64,000 nucleotides of DNA from Diphasiastrum complanatum (lineage: Eukaryota > Streptophyta > Lycopodiopsida > Lycopodiales > Lycopodiaceae), in the NCBI GenBank assembly GCA_029204225.1, contig CM055101.1, positions 59,752,094 to 59,816,093 of the forward strand. Direction: 5' to 3'. Below the pieces are notes generated by a model that was not told where the DNA came from, did no database searches, and saw only the letters and a program-made list of their open reading frames with translations. Made by a program: the position numbers and the translations under genes. Below, piece after piece: positions 50,065-61,590 of this stretch. How positions within the stretch are numbered: the first letter of the stretch is position 1; each line of letters opens with the position of its first letter.

Positions 50065-51744
50065 AAAAACTGAAAAAACCCGGCATGTAAAACGCGGTTA
50101 TTAGAAAAAATTGACACAAATTTGCCTTAGAATTGGGTCCCAGTCCGTCCCTAAAGTGGCTAGACACAGTTTAAAAGTAAAAAATTGACTTCCTAAAAAA
50201 AATTATCAAAAATATTTTGTGGTCAATTTTTGTAAAGACCGAGCCAAAGTGCAGGTCCACCTAGAATTAGCCTGCCTAACTGAGACTAGAGAAAAAAATT
50301 TGGCCTTAGAAATGGCTTGTAACAATGTTTTATGGCTTTTTGGCCAATTGTAAAAATAGCCAGCATAGCCGTGCTGAAATTCCACTATGTACAGAGTTGA
50401 TTTTACTAATGTATAGTTGCCTAGTGCATTTTCAAGGAAACCATGTTGTCATGGGAGCACTAGTCATGCCACTCTTTGTTTTAAAGATATACTTGGATAA
50501 TGAGATGATGTTGATAGTTGCCGATTTGAGAGTTGAGAGTTTGGTGAGTTAGTTGGATTGTCTTTGAAAGGGAGGTTGAGAGCTTGCTTGCTTGAGGATG
50601 CTTGGAAGCTAATTCCATTTTGGTGTTAGTGATTGTGGATGTTGTTGCTCCATGTTAGGGTTTGTTATGGTTGTTAGTAAGCTTGGAAGTTAGTGCCTTA
50701 TGTGAGAATGCTTGAGAATGTTGTCAATTCATAGTTGATTACTTGGGGTTTAGTCACACTATGGTTGATGGAGGTTGAAGTTTCAAGTGTAGATGCACTC
50801 TTATCTTACTTGGATGCTCATTGGGAGATTGCAACGCTTGCTTTATGATGTTGGAGAGTAGTTGAAGGTTGAGTATGAATTATTGCTTGGTAGAGTAAGC
50901 ATGAAGTGCACATCAAGTGAGTGTTTGAGGTTGTTTCTTGCCCTTACTATTGTAGGTGATTGCTTGGTTGAATGCTACTATTGCATTGTGCAATGTGTTG
51001 AAGCTAGTAACTTTGTAGTTAGTGAGGGTGGTTCTTAATGGTTAGGATGAGTGTTTGTGGTTTGGGTTGGAGTGTGTTTTCTTCCAATTAAGGATCGAGC
51101 ATAGTATTGATGGAATGTTAAGTATGCTTGCTTTTATGACTTGGAGGAGATAAAGCATGCTTTTGTCATACTTATGCCTCGTCTTTCTCGTTGAGTGGTG
51201 TGATGATCATACATCGTACGATGGTCAAATGTTTGGAGTAACTCGATTGCTTGTTGTCCTGTGTGAAGAAGAAGTGTTCATGTCTCGTTGATTGAATGTG
51301 GTGAAATGGATTGCATGTTGCAACCTACATTGTAGCCTAAAATTCGGTTTGGTAAGAGGTCAAAAGGGACAAATTAGGCCTAACAGGTCTAAAACACCCG
51401 CAAACTCTCTAGGTAGTCATATTTCTAAGGATCCAGAAAATTCTCATCAATTGGAGACCTTAGTACTCGTGTATGGTCCAAACACCAAAATGGCAGGGAT
51501 GCGTCCCAATCTCCCTTTAGGACCTAACATACCATACACCGCCATACCTTTTCCTTTCAGGAGGATAACCTTAGTATTGTACCAAGATTCCTTAGACCAA
51601 GTTGAATGAAGCAGAACCTACCCTCTTCCTACCATATTTTTGGAAGCCTGGAAACTTCAACTGGTTGGAGGAGCACAGAGCAATCGAGCGAGCCACTAGG
51701 GTTGGAAGCGGTTGTCCTCAGTCCCTACCATAAGCGCAATGTGG
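50065..51744. other. Intergenic stretch, nothing recognised
   Basis: T/G-rich sequence with many short GCTTG and TTGGAG phrases (about 50540-51300) and no coding sign. The 51292-51609 open frame has no known motif. Confidence 0.45.
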
Positions 51745-52814
51745 GCCCGATTTGACCACTTCATGTGTCTGCTCTTCCTACAACAAGATCACATGAAGAT
51801 CTTCAAAAGTGGGCAATCTCTCCCTTGATGCGATGCCACTCACAACATACTGCTCATAGTTGTGTGGACCAATTCAACGTCCCTTATAGGCTCACCAATG
51901 CAACTAATCGGTCTCTTAGTTCCTTGATCCTGGTGAAAAAGGATCACACACCTTCATTGTCCTCCATCCTGATGGTGTTTAGTCTTGACTCCATAAACAT
52001 GGCACGAGATGGACTGGTGATTTGATATTGAGTTCTTAAGGCTTTCCAAGCTCCTCTGGCCAAAACCGCATCCATAGTGTGGGTGCTTGATATTGAGTTC
52101 TTAAGACTTTCCAATCTCCTCTGGCCAAAACCACATCCATATTCTGGGTGATCACGTGGTCCTTCACCGATAAGTTGATCAAAGAGAGCGCTCTATGTGC
52201 CTTTCTATCATAAGGCTCTCATGTCAGTTGGAGTGGTGTTAGACATGATCACTTCGACACTTGAGACAATGTCTCATAGCTCTTTCTCCTTGATAATGAT
52301 CTTTTCCAAATTGCCTGAAATGTCAGTTGTAGGCTAAAAAGAGTAGCCCGAGTCCAATGGCGATGTCAAAACTAAAAAATAATGACCTGCACTTTTGCCG
52401 CTTTATTGCCAAATTGGAAGCCAAGACGGTTTCCTTTCTTGAAATGCCTTTAGTTGCACACTCTTGATTAGAAGCTCCTAGAAAGGGGCAAATGACTTTT
52501 GGCATGCACCAAGCACTTTCTATGCGACAATCACTGTTTTGAGGTAATGTACTTGCATGCAGAATGCCACAGTACTAATTCGCCAAGAATCTCTAAGAAT
52601 TCTCAATAACATACACAATAGAAGGTTTTTCCCTGCCTTTGAGCAATCCAATGAATCTCCAACTGCTTAATTTGGCTTACCACAGCTTTCAAACGACCAT
52701 CTTTTTTGTTTACAGGCTAGCTTCTCCATTCGTTCAAATCGACGTGAATTCAATTATGATTTCTCCCACTCGTTCTTGTCTGGTGATTGCAGTTACCATG
52801 CTTTGATACCAAGT
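51745..52814 (-). mobile_element. Ty1/copia fossil: gag and primer site
   Basis: The minus strand carries gag-like text (AWKALRTQYQI, SRLNTIRMEDNEGV) between about 51750 and 52150. A primer-site variant TTGGTATCAAAGC lies at 52800-52812, followed on the plus strand by a likely LTR edge TGACAACAACAAG (about 52815). It is broken. The LTR's far end was not identified. Confidence 0.6.
52023..52150. repeat. Tandem duplication of about 62 bp within the gag fossil
   Basis: TTGATATTGAGTTCTTAAG and TCCTCTGGCCAAAACC occur twice in the same order (about 52023-52087 and 52088-52150). Confidence 0.8.
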
Positions 52815-53141
52815 TGACAACAACAAGAATTTGATCGACACAATCACCACAACACATCGTTAAGCAATTGGCAAGACAAGAACTAGAGAGATTGCTCTCC
52901 AACAAACTGTGTATTCATTGTAACTTAGAAGTACAAAGGAAAACCTGCATGTAAGGGACTCGACAAGATTCTGCCCATTGTCTAAAAGTAGGAGAGAGAA
53001 AGTGACAGTCAAAAAATGGCAAGTGACCATAATACAAATGCAACTTAATTATTGCACTTCTAACTACAATGGCCTTGAAATCTACCACATATAGTAATTT
53101 GGAGTTCTCTCATTTACATTCCATGATACCCTTTTTTATCT

Positions 53142-53496
53142 TGTGGTGGTGGGTGGCTAGGCAGTTGGGGCTAGTATACTAGCATGTGGCCAACATGGTC
53201 ATGCAACTAATTTAGACAATGATTGATTGGACTTGCTCCATGCTCTACATTGTTACTATTCTTGCTATGTCTCAACTCCCATTTGGTTTAATCCTTAGGT
53301 CCAAGGTACAATTAAATGCACTTGGTGGTGGGTGGCTGGCTAGGCATGAGTTGTGGCTAGGATCCTGGCACGTGGCCACCATGGTCACGCAACTAATTTC
53401 TACAATCTGTGATTGGATTTGCTCCTTGCTCCGTGCTCTACATTCTTACTATTCTTGCTAGGTCTCAACTCCTAGTTGGTTGGATCCTTATGCCCA
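53142..53496. repeat. Tandem duplication of about 178 bp
   Basis: 53142-53320 and 53321-53496 share GGTGGTGGGTGGCT, TGGTCA(T/C)GCAACTAATTT, GCTCTACATT(G/C)TTACTA and GTCTCAACTCC in the same order. Imperfect and noncoding. Confidence 0.85.
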
Positions 53497-54085
53497 ATGC
53501 ACAAATGCCATAGAGTATGAGAGAAAATAGAGGAGCCTGGAACTAAGATCTTCCATATATCAAGTGAAACAAATTGTCATTCCGTTTTAGTAATGTGCAC
53601 TTTCATGCCTCTCACACTCTCACTACAAGAAAGTGACACTCTTGGGTAGTTAAAATGCTGACCCCAGCCTTAGTGGATCAAAACTTTACCAAAACTTATC
53701 ACACGCCCCACGAATCAGCTGCAGATCACGTTTGGAACGAGTGACTATGCTAGCTAAAACTACTATTGTATATACAACTGAAGTAACACGTTCTGTGTAG
53801 ATCATCCACTCACTTTATTAAATATGCGGTTGTGCAGAAAATTAAACATCTGGGCAGATAAACAGATCAAAGTACGTGTGTGTCTCTGAAATAATCAAAT
53901 CGTCCACTTAGAAAGCTTACAGTAAATGAGCATTGACCTTAGCTCACGTTGAGCTAGAGCTGCGGACACGGTCAGATTCTATAGAGAGATTGGAGCTGTT
54001 CGATTGGCCAACTACTCAGACTTGTTATGGAGACCTATCTGTCCAAGTCGCATCCAAGTCGCAGTTGGACTGAATTGGATTCGCA
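53497..54085. other. Downstream flank of the EXORDIUM-like pseudogene
   Basis: No gene recognised. It may include the former 3' untranslated region on the minus strand. Confidence 0.5.
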
Positions 54086-55083
54086 TCACCTAAGAAGGAT
54101 AAGAACACGATAGGATGGATTCCATAGTGCAGGAAGCAAAAATGTCCTGCCATTGATCCCATGTGCATTGAAGCTTGCTTTAGTGTATAGATTTACCAGC
54201 AACTTCCCTGCATAGCCAGGAAATGCTCCTTTTCCAAATATGCCCTCACAGGCGGTCGCTGCCTCCAGAGGCGCTTCAGCATCTCCTTGGAAGTATCCAC
54301 TTCGAAACGGGTTCGTGGCGGCTTCAGTTAAAACAGTACCAATGTTAATGATCATGCCATCAACTCCATCGTCGCCATTGTGCGATCAAAGCTGGAGTGT
54401 TGCGTCCCCCAAAATTCTTAGGATTTGCAAATATTGGCCAGGCACATCTACCTGCGCAGTTGGATGCTGAATTCCCCACCCAAGCATAAGCCAGTTTATG
54501 ATCACCTGCGGCTGTAGATGCACTTACCTCGGTATGTAAAGCACAGGCATCAATGCAAAATCCATCGACGTAAACGTCCTTAGCTGTAAGAACCAGGTAG
54601 AGTGAGTTTGAATCCTTCAAAAGCTTCAAGGTCTAACCAGCTTCTTTCAAAACCAAAATTTCAAGATCAGCTCTTTTCAGTTTTTTCCCAATCGAGTAAG
54701 ATGCATCTGAAGTTTGTGTTCCTAGCTCGACTGATCGTAGAACTAAGGTACCAAATGCATCTCTATAGCCTGCAGTGATCTTCCACCAACTGCTCACAGA
54801 AGGCGAGTCTGGCTTTATGTGGTGCGAAGGACCTGAAGAAGTCAGTCACTATACTTTGTTGAGCACGATTGAAGCTTCCGTACCACAACACATGCACAGT
54901 CAGAGCTCCAGATCCTGCAAGCAGTGGGCCATTGTGGTAGGAAAGTATAGGAGGAGTTTCTGTAACCAGAGCCGCAAGTTTGCGATGCTGGAATGAGTGA
55001 GCATCGCTACAATATTGCACAAGATTGGAGAGCAGAATGAAGACAAGTAGAACAATGAGAGTGAGAAATCCCATTGCAATCAT
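54086..55083 (-). pseudogene. EXORDIUM / phosphate-induced protein 1-like pseudogene
   Basis: EXORDIUM proteins are secreted plant cell-wall proteins that promote growth under brassinosteroid control. The start MIAMGFLTLIVLLVFILL is a signal-peptide-like segment. Family landmarks follow: LSYHNGPLL, VLWYGSF, then in a second frame PSVSSWWKITAGYRD, then KDVYVDGFC, LAYAWVGNSASNC and CAWPIF. In a third frame come [31 protein letters not shown] and [13 protein letters not shown]. The total, about 330 codons, is near the family's usual 300-320. The frame shifts near 54822, an in-frame TAG lies near 54634, and the frame shifts again near 54375. EXO genes are normally single-exon, and no GT-AG introns explain the shifts, so I call a pseudogene. 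Sequencing error at one site cannot be excluded. The frame also opens further upstream at a TTG, which I ignored. Confidence 0.85.
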
Positions 55084-56730
55084 GAAACGTGACAACTAGG
55101 CTAAGCTCAAAGAAAGCTTCAATCCAAAATGCGTCAGTGAAGACGAAAAAGCACACTATCCAAGCCTGATCCGGTTTCGTAGTATAGGGACTATTTGCTA
55201 CATATACCAGCATATATAGATGCGAAAAGAATTCTGAAATGTAAGATGTGAGACCGATAGCTGATGCAGAATGCTGTAGCTACAAAGTATGAACTGTAAT
55301 AAAGGAGTAAAATAAAGAGGTGGGGGCTGAGTAATAGTGAAGAAACCTGCATTCTCAACGTCATTGTCTGATCATTGAGGGAGTTGTATTAGAATGTCAA
55401 AACTATAAAAGCACGATGACTAGGAGGAAAGCTTTTTTTTTGGACATAACACAAAAAACAGGATGACATTTGTTTTGGGAAATGTTTTGGGACTTTGACA
55501 AAAAAAAAAAAAAAAAACAGAGTAACATTTTTTGGTATTTTTTAGTAATCCTAGTTTTAGGCCAAAATCATGACTTTTTTTTAGGAATTCTTTAGATTTT
55601 TTTTATACTTAATCTCCAACTTATTACAAAAAAGTACATCCTTATAATACATCATGCCAAAAAAAAAATTACAAACTTCGTAAAACCCTCATAGTAAAAA
55701 ATAAAACAATATTGAAAAATAACACATGATTTTGTAAAAGTGAAATTTTAAAAAAATATATGAGGGCCCAAAATATGTATACATAACTTTTTTTTATAAT
55801 ACATTTTTCAAAGAATTTTTACTAATGTCTCTCAATTTGGAATTTGATATATTATCAATGCTCTTTGTTTTAGATGATAAAATTGAAGGCCCTATCTTCT
55901 TCATCAACATCAACTTACATATTTTCTTTTTAATCTGTTTCAAATATTGACAAATTTTTTTGTAAGTCGGCCTTCTTCGTTTGGTGACGAAATGAAGACA
56001 ATAGTTGTCCAATTAATCCAAGTCAATTTTTCAAAATAGATATTGTTGAATTTCGTAAATGGTTAGTCATTATCAATTTAAAATTATATATATTAAAACA
56101 TCCACATTTGTTAGACATAAATCGTCAACCCTTGATTGATTTTTTTCACAATCATTTTTTCTTGCTCTCCGGATCTAATTGCAACATTTTTTATTTGTAC
56201 ATTTTTAAAAAATATTAGTTGACATGGTGTGCAACACATAGACCCATAATAATTTTGTTAAGTTACTGTTTTGAATAAATCTAAACACCTATTTAATAGA
56301 AAATAGATGTTTTTCTACTATTTTCAGAAGCGTGCAACAAGACTTCTCATTAAGATGGACACATTTCAACTCATGTTTTTCTAAATTTTATTTCAAGCAT
56401 ATCATCTTTTTTCATTCTACAAATTTTTTTCTTCTTTTTAGCACAATTCACATTATTTGTGAATTACCAAATTACTCTTATGTTTAAAATTTTAAAATTC
56501 TTTATCTTAATATTTATTGTCAATATTTAGATTTCTAATTATCTATTTATTTTAATAATTTAATAGTTTCTAAAATTTTTAGTTCTTCTAATTTTATTAT
56601 TATTATTATAATTCTTTGAGTTTTTTAATTTAAGATAGTCTTTTTAATTTTGATTTTAAAGTTTTAAAATTCCTAACTTTTAAAAATTTTATTTTTTTAT
56701 TTTTTAAGTTTTTAAAATTTTCACGTTCAT
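55084..56730. other. Very AT-rich stretch, no gene
   Basis: Upstream flank of the pseudogene, then long A and T runs and TTTAAAATT-type low-complexity sequence (strongest at 56450-56720). Nothing coding. Confidence 0.6.
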
Positions 56731-56735
56731 TCTTT

Positions 56736-57010
56736 TGCTATGCTGAGCATAGCAATGCTCAGCATGGCATAGCAATGCTATGTTGAGCATAGCAAAAGAA
56801 CGAACGTAGAAGTTCTTTTTGCTGTTTCAAAAGTTCTTTGGCCATATGCTCAGCATAGCAGAATATAATAACAAAAAAAACTTATGCTATGCTGAGCATA
56901 GCAAGAGCAACTTTTGTTGTGCTAAGCATAGCAAAAGAACGGACTGAAAGTTCTTTTTGCTATGCTGAGCATAGCAAAAATTTTGTTGCTATGCTCAACA
57001 TAGGTATTCA
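56736..57010. repeat. Cluster of TGCTATGCTGAGCATAGCA palindromic words
   Basis: Three exact copies of the 19-nt near-palindrome (9-bp arms around a central G) lie at 56736-56754, 56885-56903 and 56958-56976. At least four variants fall between or beside them (for example ATGCTCAGCATGGCATAGCA, TGTGCTAAGCATAGCA). Most are bordered by TTTT before and AAAAGAACG after, with AAGTTCTTTTTGCT in between. One more variant (GCTATGCTCAAGCATAGC) sits at about 57401-57418. Confidence 0.9.
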
Positions 57011-59392
57011 TTGCTTTTATCAACAACTATGTTGATAAAATGGAGCTATGTTCAATATTCTCTACTCAAAATTTCAATGGCTTTAACTCTACTTGTGACC
57101 CTCATCTATAAAACATTGATGTGACAAGAGATCTAATGAATGGAAGAAAATTCTAAAATATTGAACATAAAAAAAAAAAACTTCAGATCTAGAAGATTAA
57201 TACACGTGCGGAACATAAATGAGTGCGAAACCATGTTTGAAAGAAAAAACAAACTTGAGAAGGGGTCTTATGGACTAGAAAATAAAAAAAATTAACTAAA
57301 AAGGGTTGAATAGTGAATAAATTGAAGGGCAGCATTTTTTCAAACGGAAGAAACCGTTCAAAAGTTTTCGGACCCATCCGAAAACTTTTGAATTTTTTTT
57401 GCTATGCTCAAGCATAGCAAAAATCTTTTGAAGATTGCTATGTTCTATTGCCGCTCTTGATCTTTCTCTGAAATCCTACTCCTGAAAATTAGAATATGGT
57501 AAGGAAATCTCCTTGATAATGGAGCGTTATGAGAAATCTGGAGTTTTGGATCATAGTAGAAGACACCTCCTTGAGAATGGAGCGCTCTGAGACATATGGA
57601 GTTGTGGATCGCAGTAGAGTGTCTTCGATGATGGTGATCACCTTGGGTCGAAGCTTAGCAACGACTGATAAGAAGTAGAGGCAGTTTGCATGTTTCTAGT
57701 GGGCATGTGAGGAAGATCCACCATGCAGTTAATAGCTATGGCCTCTCCATCCATCGCATGCCTCATGTTCTTCAATCACCATCTCATGGAAGGTAAAGGA
57801 AGGCCAACAGATTCTGCAAATTTTGACAGCCGTTGCCCTATCTGCTGAGTAGAAGAATACAAGCGTTGTTAGGGTGTGCCATCCGACACATTTTTTGCTT
57901 GAAAAACCAGAAAATGCTGATTTTTTGGCTTGAAAAACCAGAAAATGCTCATCACATGCCCAGCGAACTACTAATATTTTGTATTCGATTTGCCTTTGCA
58001 TTCATAAAAAAGACTCATCAAAAACTCATTTTGTGAACATATTTGTGGATTGGAAGATAGGGTTTCAGAAAATATCGTGCCACAGCTTCTTCTTTCCGTT
58101 TTGAATTCAGTACCTGTTGTGTGCAAACTCAAATGAGTTTTTTCCAAACAAGAAGCTAGTTTGGGATGTGTTCTGTTTCAGAACGGACAACTATGGCTCT
58201 CATGTACGGCTCATATCTACGGCTCTCATCATGTAAAATACAGATTTTAGATATTTATGTAAATACGTTTCTGTATTTTGGATCTATGCAGTTTTAGTCG
58301 AAAGCATTCTTGATTGGCCCAAAAACTCAATTTCACAATGACAGCCACTTCTTGTCTTGCTGGGTTGCAGTCAAAGCCAGCTAAAATGTGGCATTAAGTT
58401 TCTATGTAACGTTTTGTACTTGATATCAGGTATGTACAATCTAAGATGGAGCTCAACCAACTCCATTGGGTGCAGATAAAGAGGTATATATGTTACTCGA
58501 AGAGGTATTATACATCAGGTGATGTTTATGTTTAAGCAGACACTCAATTTCCCAAACTCTTGCTAGTGTCATCCTTGGAACTGTACTGAAGTATTCTATT
58601 ACTGGGGACTTAAAGGTTCTATGTGAGATAAAAGGGGCATTTCATGACAATTTATTGAATGTGTAATCAAGCAGGTAACTTCATTGCAAAATTACAAACT
58701 ATTTGTTGTTTCATGAGCCCATACTGGGAAGTTATGCAAATGACTGGCAGGTCTTTTCCCCGGGGCACTTGACTACCAAATATCATTAGCACTGTCATAT
58801 CAAAAGGAAGCAAAATTCTTGAGATAATTTTCTAGAGATAAAGATTGAAACAAATTCACTAGTTTCGTATGATTGAAAAAGTCGTTAACCTGTTAACCTG
58901 TGCAGTGTGATATCAGAAGGATACGAAGTGTTTGAGATAAACTTTGTGATATTAGAAGAATACAAAATGTTTGACATGTTCCTATAATTTCAAAGTCTCA
59001 AAGAGCTTCATATCTTATCATGAGCAATAAATCTACTTGTATTGTTGTGTTGCAAGTTTTGTACGATCGGTAGAAGCCTGTTTGTGTTGCTATTGTTAAT
59101 CTACTAGCACTTGCTTGTCTCAGTGTAACTAATTTTTTTTCAAATCTCAAAACTTTAATGTTTATTTTGTTGTCTTTTTTGGTGTAATTGAATTTGCTTG
59201 CATAAAAGAAAACTGGCTGATTAACACCTTCAAACATTGTTATTAGTTTGAAAACATCCTTTGTTGAAGTGATAATGATGCGATCTGATATTTCCTTTTT
59301 GCTTTGTGGCCTTGTGGTACGCAAACTAATAAGTAAGTCAACACTATTATGTAATAGAATTGCAATTGTAGGTGAATGACTGAGCTCGGGAC
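57011..59392. other. Intergenic stretch, only small repeats
   Basis: No gene recognised. A 65-bp imperfect tandem repeat lies at 57505-57625 (CTCCTTGA(T/G)AATGGAGCG twice). A 31-bp repeat lies at about 57898-57950 (GCTTGAAAAACCAGAAAATG twice). Confidence 0.55.
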
Positions 59393-60641
59393 TTACTTGC
59401 CTTTGGAACTTGATGCTCCATCTTTGTTCTCCATCTCCGTGTCTCGAGTCTTCTTGGATGGAAACTTCTTCTTCTTGCCTTTCAAAGAAAAGTAAGCTTT
59501 TTCATCACCATCATTCAAAGATAAGGAACTCATCCTACTTTTGATATGAAGCATTCTACTCTCCTCACTAACAAGCACACTTTGAAGTTTTTCAATACTA
59601 GGAAGTGAATCTTGAATAGCAAAGGTTTGAACAAGATTTGAATAATCATCTCTTAATCCATTCAAAATGATTTGAACTAATTCATCATCTTTGATTTTAT
59701 CATCTATAGAAGACTACTTCCTTTCATGCTTTGAAGGATTTGATTCCTAAGCATGAGTATCATTGAAGAGTTCTTGGATCCATAAATGGCTTTTAATGAA
59801 TCCCATGCCTCTTTGGATGTGGTACAAAAGAGATTTCTTTCAAAAGTTCATTACTTACATTCATTTTTATGCAGTGTAATGCAACTCTACATCTCTTTTT
59901 GTACTTAGCCAATTCAACTCCTCCTTGAGGTTCTACTTCCACCTCAAGTACTATGTCATAAAGATCATGAAGTACAAGAAAAGACTCCATTCGAACTATC
60001 CAAGTTGCATAATTAGTGGATGTAAGTCTTTCACTAGCTTCAAGCAAAAAACCACCCATTGATGCCAATTTTGAATGTGAAAAAGCACTAGAAACTCTTA
60101 TGGTTTCTCTAAGAGATCTGAACCTAAAGTCTTTTAGCAATTTAGAAAGCTTATAGACTCAATCCTATCACTCATGAACCAATCTAGAATGATGGAAATT
60201 TAGATTCTAGTCTCAAACTTTCAAAATCACTCCTTAATCTATGATTTTTAGCAATCTCTCTCTTCAACCTCAACATACACTCAAAAAATCAGAGAAGATC
60301 AATTAGTGCACCTAATTCAAGCTTCAATTTTAATCAAAAGATTAGATTCACTATAGAAAATGCTTGATTTTGCACCAAAAATCACTCAAATTGGGTATGT
60401 GAGTCAAATTTTACAAAATTTTGAAATTTCTCAGTCAAAATCGGATGTGTACGGCCTCACACGTGTGAAAAGGGTTCCTAAAGCCCACAACAAGATCTGG
60501 ACCAAAATTTTTGAGGATAGCTATCAAATCCAACTCGCTACACAAAATTTGACTAGTTTCCAAAAAACTACTAATTTTGGCTTTGATTTGGATTAACCCT
60601 ATCAATTTCAACAAAACCTCTTGTACTAGGCTCTGATACCA
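59393..60641 (-). mobile_element. Ty1/copia fossil: gag and primer site
   Basis: Minus-strand gag landmarks: LTSTNYATWIVRMESFL, ALHCIKMNVSNELL, then the C-part MNGLRDDYSNLVQTFAIQ and SEESRMLHIKSRM. The primer site TGGTATCAGAGC lies at 60630-60641 with a leader of about 500 bp. Broken, with only the 5' part present. Similar in plan to the 47 kb gag. Confidence 0.85.
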
Positions 60642-60900
60642 TGTGCAAAAAGTACAAAAAGGACCAAGAGTGGATCCTAATTTGATCCTCAAGAGAGATT
60701 GGTTGTCAGATAACTTGATCTATCAATCTACTTGAGATTAAGATAAATCTAGATCAATTCCAGACACAAAATCCTAACAAGAACAATCATTAATTGAAGG
60801 TAGGTGTACTTTCTGGTTTCCCACGTGTGAAACCCTCTCTGACTACGGACTCCAACCTGAAAATCAAGTAACACATTGACACAATTAGTATGCATGCGAT
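60642..60900 (-). mobile_element. LTR edge beside the 60 kb copia primer site
   Basis: TGTGCAAAAAGTAC directly follows the primer site, as an LTR terminus should. A G-box-like CCCACGTGTGAAACC lies near 60820. The far end was not determined, so the end given is only a minimum. Confidence 0.5.
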
Positions 60901-61430
60901 GATGACAGTCCAACCCTAATATCCATTAACCCTAATTCTCCATGATCAAGATTACTTTTCTTTTTCTCTCTCTTTTCTCACAAAGATAGCAACAACATTC
61001 AAATACAACAATTAACAAATCCAACAAATAGAAACATAGCAAAAACATCCAAGTAATTTGAGCCTTTAGATAATGATCTCCAATTCTCAAAAATCAAGGA
61101 AGACGATGGGAGTCCATGATGACCATTTTCAAAGCAGGATGTCATGTAACATAGTACAATGCAATGAGAATCGGGTTGGTGTATGTATTGATTGATTATT
61201 GTAACTGAATTCAGTCCATAGCTCAAAATCAAGGGTGATTGTGGGAGTTCATGATGATCGTTTGAGAGTGTTGTATACTTGATTATTCATGATGATTTCA
61301 TAGTTTCAAAGTAGAATGCGATGAGAAGGTTAGCAACTCTATTTGTCACTAGGTGTCATGCTATTACTAAATAATGAGCTACTTTATGCATTAAGAATTT
61401 AGTATTTGCAGATGTTCTAGGCACAAGAAG
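60901..61430. other. Noncoding stretch, possibly more LTR
   Basis: No gene. The phrase GGGAGTTCATGATGA(T/C)C recurs imperfectly at about 61110 and 61243. Confidence 0.4.
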
Positions 61431-61590
61431 ATGTTTACTGGCGAGTTGGCAGGCCAATATCGGTTTGGTGCAAGGTCTAGCATCTCAGTGGTCTTGTTAG
61501 GTGCTGTAAAGCTTGTAATTGGCCTCCTCCTGGGCAACTCATTGCCACAAGCTCTGGCCCCATTTCCCATAGTTGCAACTTTCACCCAAA
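61431..61590 (+). pseudogene. MOT1-type molybdate transporter fragment
   Basis: A 50-codon plus-strand stretch reads GELAGQYRFGARSSISVVLL, then GAVKLVIGLLLGNSLPQALA and PFPI. This matches the conserved block of plant MOT1 molybdate transporters (relatives of sulfate transporters): CHGAGGLAGQYRFGARSG, hydrophobic helix, GNS, FPIG. It spans about one transmembrane helix. Nothing upstream or downstream continues the roughly 450-residue protein, and after PFPI the frame loses similarity. It is most likely a captured or decayed fragment of a host gene. An isolated exon of a live gene is unlikely because MOT1 genes are usually intronless. Confidence 0.7.

Noticed and set aside
56736-57010. Centromeric or satellite array
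   Set aside because: The copies are few, unevenly spaced and separated by unrelated AT-rich sequence, so it is not a tandem satellite.
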